Assembly (NCBI GenBank): GCA_937948705.1
Contig: CALECF010000058.1
Coordinates: forward strand, 1 to 9,303
Length of the DNA: 9,303 nt
From: an uncultured Anaerosolibacter sp.
Lineage (GTDB): Bacteria; Bacillota_A; Clostridia; Peptostreptococcales; Thermotaleaceae
Direction of reading: 5' to 3'
A program made the translations under genes and the position numbers. A model generated the notes under the pieces. That model was not told the origin of the DNA. It saw only the letters and a program-made list of their open reading frames with translations, and made no database searches. This document shows positions 6,838-9,303 of the stretch, piece by piece (the first letter of the stretch is position 1; each line of letters opens with the position of its first letter).

Positions 6838-7136
6838 TACGACAATTTTATAAGACCTTTAAATATCTTTAGAATCGTTAAGACATGGTGATCTACTTCC
6901 AAACTGGTAAATCGTTTTAGACAAGATTGGCCTTCCCTAAGATATCTTATAGTATAGTAGTCCTTAGACTTATAGATAATTTCCAAATCCTTTATATGTT
7001 TAGAAGAAAGATAATCTATGAACTTTTCTATTTTAGCTTGTACTTCCTTCTTATTTTTCCCATCTTTTTCAATAGATTCATGGAGTCTTATCCAACTAAG
7101 GAGGGCAAATTCAATATTAATTTTTTCATTTGTCAT
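6837..7136 (-). CDS. Hypothetical protein, 99 residues, shares a family with the 81-residue protein
   Basis: Not a family I know. It is a soluble, lysine-rich protein with a mostly helical N-terminal two thirds and a likely beta segment DYYTIRYLREGQSCLKRF at 59-76. Residues ~12-76 align without gaps to residues 13-77 of the 81-residue protein encoded at 8370-8615: W15, K30-E31, D41, L43, E52, Y61-T62, R64-Y65, G69 and K74-R75 are identical. A hydrophobic helical tail (LTILKIFKGLIKL) is extra here. The ATG has GGAGGT six bases upstream. It lies between the methyltransferase (32-base gap) and the membrane protein gene (14-base gap), so it is in one operon with them. A regulatory or adaptor role is possible, but nothing in the sequence proves it. 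Confidence 0.78.
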   Translation of the reverse strand: MTNEKINIEFALLSWIRLHESIEKDGKNKKEVQAKIEKFIDYLSSKHIKDLEIIYKSKDYYTIRYLREGQSCLKRFTSLEVDHHVLTILKIFKGLIKLS

Positions 7137-7168
7137 TACAACACCTCCATGACTACATTGGATGCATT

Positions 7169-7774
7169 TTATCTTTTACAAACAGCTACCATTAGATAGT
7201 ACTTTTTATCGGGCTTAGGGAGCTCTATTACCTTATCCCCCTGATGGTACATGGTGACTTCTTTAAAAGGCCTTAATACATCCATGAATTCTTCTTCTGT
7301 ATACTGATAAACGTGATATGGACTGGAACAAGGATGATCCTTGCCTCGTCCGAAGGGGGTGGAGATGATAAGGGTTCCATTGGGTTTTAGAAGGTTATAT
7401 AAATTTTGTATAAACTTTGTATCACCATGAAAGTGTTCAATGGTCTCAAAGCTAACAATCGTATCAAATTTTCCATAAATTTTATGAAGATTTTCATTCA
7501 AAGCATCATCCGCATAATAAGATGTTTCAAGATAACTATAATGCTTAATTGCATAATCAATGCTCTCTGGGCAGTTATCAATTCCTACATATTCTGTAAT
7601 GGAGGGATTCCCATGGATTAGTATTTCACTGCCGTAGCCAACGCCGCATGCGATATCTAAAACCCTGCCCTTACATAATTTCCGTGCAAATTCATATCGA
7701 AATATATGCTCAAGAAGTAGTCCGTTCGTAGGCTTCATTATTTTAGGAATCACTCTTTCTCCTGTATATTGCAT
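7169..7774 (-). CDS. Class I SAM-dependent methyltransferase
   Basis: Transfers a methyl group from S-adenosylmethionine; acceptor unknown. 201 residues, one Rossmann-like domain. The N-terminus YTGERVIP is a stretch often seen in this subgroup. Motif I VLDIACGVGYGS is at 38-49, the acidic end of strand 2 is D66 (VGIDNCPE), ADD at 88-90 fits the adenine-contact position, and the post-motif FDTIVSFETIEHF (103-115) is characteristic. The LLKPNGTLIISTP strand follows at 128-140. The C-terminal part (HVYQYTEEEF) resembles small-molecule or sugar methyltransferases of this fold. The ATG has AAAGGA seven bases upstream. It is the first gene of the leftward operon, with a consensus-like promoter 60-85 bases upstream. 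Fold and cofactor are sure, the substrate is not. Confidence 0.92.
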   Translation of the reverse strand: MQYTGERVIPKIMKPTNGLLLEHIFRYEFARKLCKGRVLDIACGVGYGSEILIHGNPSITEYVGIDNCPESIDYAIKHYSYLETSYYADDALNENLHKIYGKFDTIVSFETIEHFHGDTKFIQNLYNLLKPNGTLIISTPFGRGKDHPCSSPYHVYQYTEEEFMDVLRPFKEVTMYHQGDKVIELPKPDKKYYLMVAVCKR

Positions 7775-7808
7775 CTCATTGTCCTTTCCATTTGTTTTAT
7801 AACCATTT

Positions 7809-7820
7809 ATAACTAGTTAT
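7809..7820. promoter_or_regulatory. 12-bp palindrome ATAACTAGTTAT, candidate operator
   Basis: A perfect palindrome just downstream of the -10 box of the methyltransferase promoter, covering about +6 to +20 of that transcript. An overlapping inverted repeat TATAAC/GTTATA (7808-7813 and 7821-7826) adds symmetry. A repressor bound here would block the leftward operon. The HTH protein encoded nearby is the obvious candidate, by inference only. Confidence 0.45.
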
Positions 7821-7831
7821 GTTATAGTAGA

Positions 7832-7860
7832 ATTATAACAAATAAATAAGAATGAATCAA
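7832..7860 (-). promoter_or_regulatory. Sigma-A promoter of the leftward five-gene operon
   Basis: On the - strand TTGATT (7860-7855), exactly 17 bases, then perfect TATAAT (7837-7832). Transcription would start near 7825, about 50 bases before the methyltransferase ATG. Confidence 0.75.
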
Positions 7861-7878
7861 TATGGTTTATAAATACTC

Positions 7879-7907
7879 TTGTTTCGGTATAATAATTTAT
7901 ATATAAT
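7879..7907 (+). promoter_or_regulatory. Sigma-A promoter of the rightward operon
   Basis: TTGTTT (7879-7884), exactly 17 bases, then perfect TATAAT (7902-7907). Transcription would start near 7914, about 25 bases before the ATG of the 43-residue gene. Its -35 lies 18 bases from the -35 of the leftward promoter, so the two are back to back. Confidence 0.72.
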
Positions 7908-7939
7908 AGTTTTAGTAAATGTTGCAAAGGAGGGTAGCT

Positions 7940-8071
7940 ATGTTTGGGCATATGGGATGTATAAACTATGATAGATTAAGTAGGAACTCGGGAACTATGA
8001 AAAAAAAGATCAGAAGTGAGGTAAACTATTTTGGGACTTATAGAAATAATTTGCTCATTAATCCAATTTGA
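7940..8071 (+). CDS. Small basic hypothetical protein, 43 residues
   Basis: A short ORF with an excellent ribosome binding site, AAAGGAGGG, five bases before its ATG, and a consensus-like promoter just upstream. The peptide begins MFGHMGCINYDRLSR and has a KKK cluster at 21-23. It is basic, with one cysteine and no membrane segment. I recognise no family. It is the first ORF of the rightward transcript and ends 17 bases before the TTG start of the HTH gene, so it may be a small protein or a translated leader that tunes the HTH gene. The strong translation signals make it credible despite its size. Confidence 0.55.
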   Translation: MFGHMGCINYDRLSRNSGTMKKKIRSEVNYFGTYRNNLLINPI

Positions 8072-8075
8072 AGAA

Positions 8076-8081
8076 AGGAAG
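8076..8081 (+). promoter_or_regulatory. Ribosome binding site supporting the TTG start of the HTH gene
   Basis: AGGAAG seven bases before TTG (8089-8091). The nearer ATG at 8082 opens a frame of only five codons, and the in-frame ATG at 8122 has no good site and lies almost within the HTH domain. Confidence 0.55.
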
Positions 8082-8088
8082 ATGCAAA

Positions 8089-8289
8089 TTGAAACATGAC
8101 CAGAATCATGAAGATGAGATTATGACCGTTACTGACGTTGCTGATTATTTAAAAATCAGCGAGGTGACAACATATAAGTTTGTCCAAGAGGGGAAAATAC
8201 CAGGGTTTAAGATCGGTCGCCATTGGCGAGTGAAGAGATGCGATTTGGCAGAATTTATAGAAAAGCAAAAGCGTGGAGAGCGCTTATAA
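8089..8289 (+). CDS. Excisionase/MerR-type helix-turn-helix DNA-binding protein
   Basis: A 66-residue protein that is nearly all one winged-helix domain. The segment MTVTDVADYLKISEVTTYKFVQEGKIPGFKIGRHWRV (12-48) has the hallmarks of the excisionase-like HTH_17 group: a first helix VADYLKIS, a recognition helix TTYKFVQEG, then IPGFKIGRHWRV as the wing. The tail DLAEFIEKQ is also typical. Such proteins act as recombination directionality factors in mobile elements or as small transcription regulators. No integrase or att-like repeat is seen here, so a local regulator is likelier. I start it at TTG (8089) because of the AGGAAG site; a TTG at 8068 would overlap the stop of the preceding small ORF and has no site. 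It lies beside a divergent promoter pair with a palindrome, which may be its target. Confidence 0.88.
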   Translation: MKHDQNHEDEIMTVTDVADYLKISEVTTYKFVQEGKIPGFKIGRHWRVKRCDLAEFIEKQKRGERL

Positions 8290-8309
8290 ATATTATTCTG
8301 AGGAACCCT

Positions 8310-8360
8310 ATGAATGATAACCACTATAACGTATCCATCAATTATAAAAATCATGTATAG
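8310..8360 (+). CDS. Possible 16-residue micro-ORF before the 81-residue gene
   Basis: ATG at 8310 with GAGGAA four bases upstream, reading MNDNHYNVSINYKNHV, then TAG. The stop directly abuts the GGAGG of the next gene (8361-8365), an arrangement typical of translational coupling or a leader peptide. Its small size means it may be chance. Confidence 0.28.
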   Translation: MNDNHYNVSINYKNHV

Positions 8361-8369
8361 GGAGGAAAT

Positions 8370-8615
8370 ATGCGAATGAATACAAATACACCATTAATAG
8401 AACTATTAGAACTTTGGGTAAAATATACAGATCAACTTTGGGCAAATACATCGGTGTCAAAAGAAACCATTATGGAACTAAAGAGAATAAATGACGCGCT
8501 AGATAAGCACGGAGTGCCTGCGATAGAAGTGATGAATATAGATGATACAAGTTATACCCTGCGTTACATCCAAAGAGGTAACAAGGTTGAGAAACGAATA
8601 CAAAAGAGTGCATAG
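8370..8615 (+). CDS. Hypothetical protein, 81 residues, relative of the 99-residue protein
   Basis: Unknown family. It is soluble, with a tryptophan-containing first helix (LIELLELWVKYTDQLW, 9-24), a second helix around SKETIMELKRINDALDKHG (30-48), and a likely beta hairpin IEVMNIDD..SYTLRYIQRG (52-70) ending in a basic tail. It aligns without gaps to the 99-residue protein encoded at 7136-6837, with about 14 identical residues in 65, best in Y-T-I/L-R-Y. The ATG at 8370 follows GGGAGG closely (4 bases); the second ATG at 8376 is an alternative. It is the last gene of the rightward unit behind the HTH gene, and a strong terminator follows about 90 bases later. Confidence 0.78.
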   Translation: MRMNTNTPLIELLELWVKYTDQLWANTSVSKETIMELKRINDALDKHGVPAIEVMNIDDTSYTLRYIQRGNKVEKRIQKSA

Positions 8616-8703
8616 CAGAATAATATAGATTTCATATAAAGCGAATACTGAATATCATTTCTTTTCCGAACTAAGAAAAAGGAAATTTAAAAATACGGGG
8701 CTT

Positions 8704-8741
8704 TGGATAGGACTAAGAAATTAGTCCTATCCATTTTGAGT
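8704..8741 (+). terminator. Intrinsic terminator of the rightward operon
   Basis: A perfect 13-bp stem (8704-8716 with 8721-8733, containing GGATAGGACTAA) is closed by a GAAA tetraloop and followed by TTTTGAGTTT. It ends the HTH/81-residue unit. Confidence 0.85.
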
Positions 8742-9057
8742 TTAATAAAAGTAGTCTAGTGGATCTGTATAATAAATCCCATAGGATTCACAAAATATAA
8801 GGAGTGCTTCGCATAGATAAAGAAGAACATATTACAAAAACCCGTGATTGTGGTTGATATTGTTTTGTAGGGCGATGCCGTCTCTAATAAACAGAGGAAT
8901 TACTTTTCATATGGTTTTTATTATGGAAATTATCTTGATTATGATGATTTTACCCATGATAGGCAGCATCGCATCTTTCTTATCACCCGCACTGAAGTGG
9001 AAGAAACAATATTAGTCTTGATTTGGAGCAATATTTTTATCTAGGAGGAGTGAGTGT
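8742..9057 (+). other. Spacer before the helicase gene, no clear large gene
   Basis: About 300 bases hold a lone TATAAT (8768-8773) without a good -35, a 5-bp hairpin (AATCC/GGATT, 8775-8788), and one possible small membrane ORF. A second frame is open from 8871 to about 9042 but has no start codon or ribosome binding site and is not called. Confidence 0.5.
8911..9015 (+). CDS. Possible small membrane peptide, 34 residues
   Basis: The ORF MVFIMEIILIMMILPMIGS, followed by IASFLSPALKWKKQY, is one hydrophobic helix with a basic C-terminal tail, the usual form of a single-span small membrane protein with cytoplasmic C-terminus. AGAGGA lies 12 bases before the ATG, longer than ideal. An in-frame ATG at 8875 would add 12 residues but has only a weak site. 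AT-rich DNA easily gives such hydrophobic frames by chance, so this is tentative. The HelD-like gene starts 42 bases after its stop. Confidence 0.3.
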   Translation: MVFIMEIILIMMILPMIGSIASFLSPALKWKKQY

Positions 9058-9303
9058 ATGTCAGTAAAGGATCATCCAGCATATAAGGAAGAAAAAGAAA
9101 GACTGGATTATACCATCAATTATATAGAGAAGACCATTGGTGCTACGGAAGAATATAAGGCTATTTATAAAGAAAATATCCATGATGCCATGGTGAACCT
9201 AGACTATCTAGATAGCAGCCAGAGTTATATCAGTGTGCTGGTAAACACTAAATTCATGGAAATGGCAGAACGGAACTATCATCATTTGGTAAGGGCTAGA
9301 AAA
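9058..9303 (+). CDS. HelD-like RNA polymerase recycling helicase, N-terminal part (3' end outside window)
   Basis: 82 residues are visible and the frame is open to the window edge. The N-terminus (SVKDHPAYKEEKERLDYTINYIEKT, then LDYLDSSQSYISVLVNTKFMEMAERNYHHLVRARK) matches what I know of the helical N-terminal arm of clostridial UvrD/Rep-like HelD ATPases. In Firmicutes HelD uses this arm to enter RNA polymerase and release stalled complexes. The catalytic Walker motifs lie beyond the window, so ATPase function is not shown here. The ATG has a strong AGGAGG nine bases upstream. The gene follows the terminator of the preceding operon and presumably has its own promoter in the spacer. Confidence 0.82.
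   Translation, partial: MSVKDHPAYKEEKERLDYTINYIEKTIGATEEYKAIYKENIHDAMVNLDYLDSSQSYISVLVNTKFMEMAERNYHHLVRARK

Noticed and set aside
8089..8289. The excisionase-like HTH gene as a sign of an integrated mobile element
   Set aside because: No integrase, relaxase, direct repeat or tRNA gene was seen, and the same small HTH fold is common in stand-alone regulators.
8871..9042. Open frame reading NKQRNYFSYGFYYGNYLDYDD
   Set aside because: Protein-like composition, but no start codon and no ribosome binding site, and it overlaps the alternative small ORF; not enough to call.

Overview
The window looks like chromosomal DNA from a low-GC Gram-positive anaerobe of the class Clostridia. The reasons are AT-rich spacers, purine-rich ribosome binding sites of the GGAGG type before nearly every gene, class II fructose-bisphosphatase (GlpX) beside RNase J, and a HelD-type helicase. 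An Alkaliphilus/Natronincola-like relative is my guess from general protein flavour; the sequence does not prove it. No rRNA, tRNA, CRISPR array, insertion sequence or prophage gene was seen.

Left part (1-3960), mostly housekeeping. On the + strand are the 3' end of a SulP-family anion transporter (last membrane segments plus STAS domain) and, 33 bases later, a universal stress protein whose nucleotide-binding loop is degenerate. A strong hairpin with A and T tracts on its two sides closes this unit and faces the convergent - strand pair glpX then rnj (RNase J). glpX has a recognisable promoter upstream.

Middle (3960-4285). About 300 bases without an intact gene hold a decayed fragment resembling the N-terminus of a BFD-like [2Fe-2S] protein, and a perfect 19-bp inverted repeat that overlaps the stop codon of the next - strand gene.

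Right part (4263-8740), accessory. Two divergent transcription units start from back-to-back promoters at about 7832-7907. The leftward unit, five genes in tight order, encodes a SAM-dependent methyltransferase, a 99-residue unknown protein, a duplicated multi-pass membrane protein (DUF1576-like, possibly with an AUU start), a membrane-anchored GGDEF diguanylate cyclase with an intact I-site, and a 107-residue unknown protein. The rightward unit encodes a 43-residue small protein, an excisionase/MerR-type helix-turn-helix protein, a possible 16-residue micro-ORF and an 81-residue unknown protein, and ends at a clear terminator. The 99- and 81-residue unknown proteins, one in each unit, align without gaps and look like divergent members of one undescribed family. 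With the palindrome between the promoters and the small HTH protein, this suggests the two units form one regulatory system, possibly linked to c-di-GMP signalling.

Right edge (8741-9303). A possible small membrane peptide precedes the N-terminus of a HelD-like RNA polymerase recycling helicase, which runs off the window.
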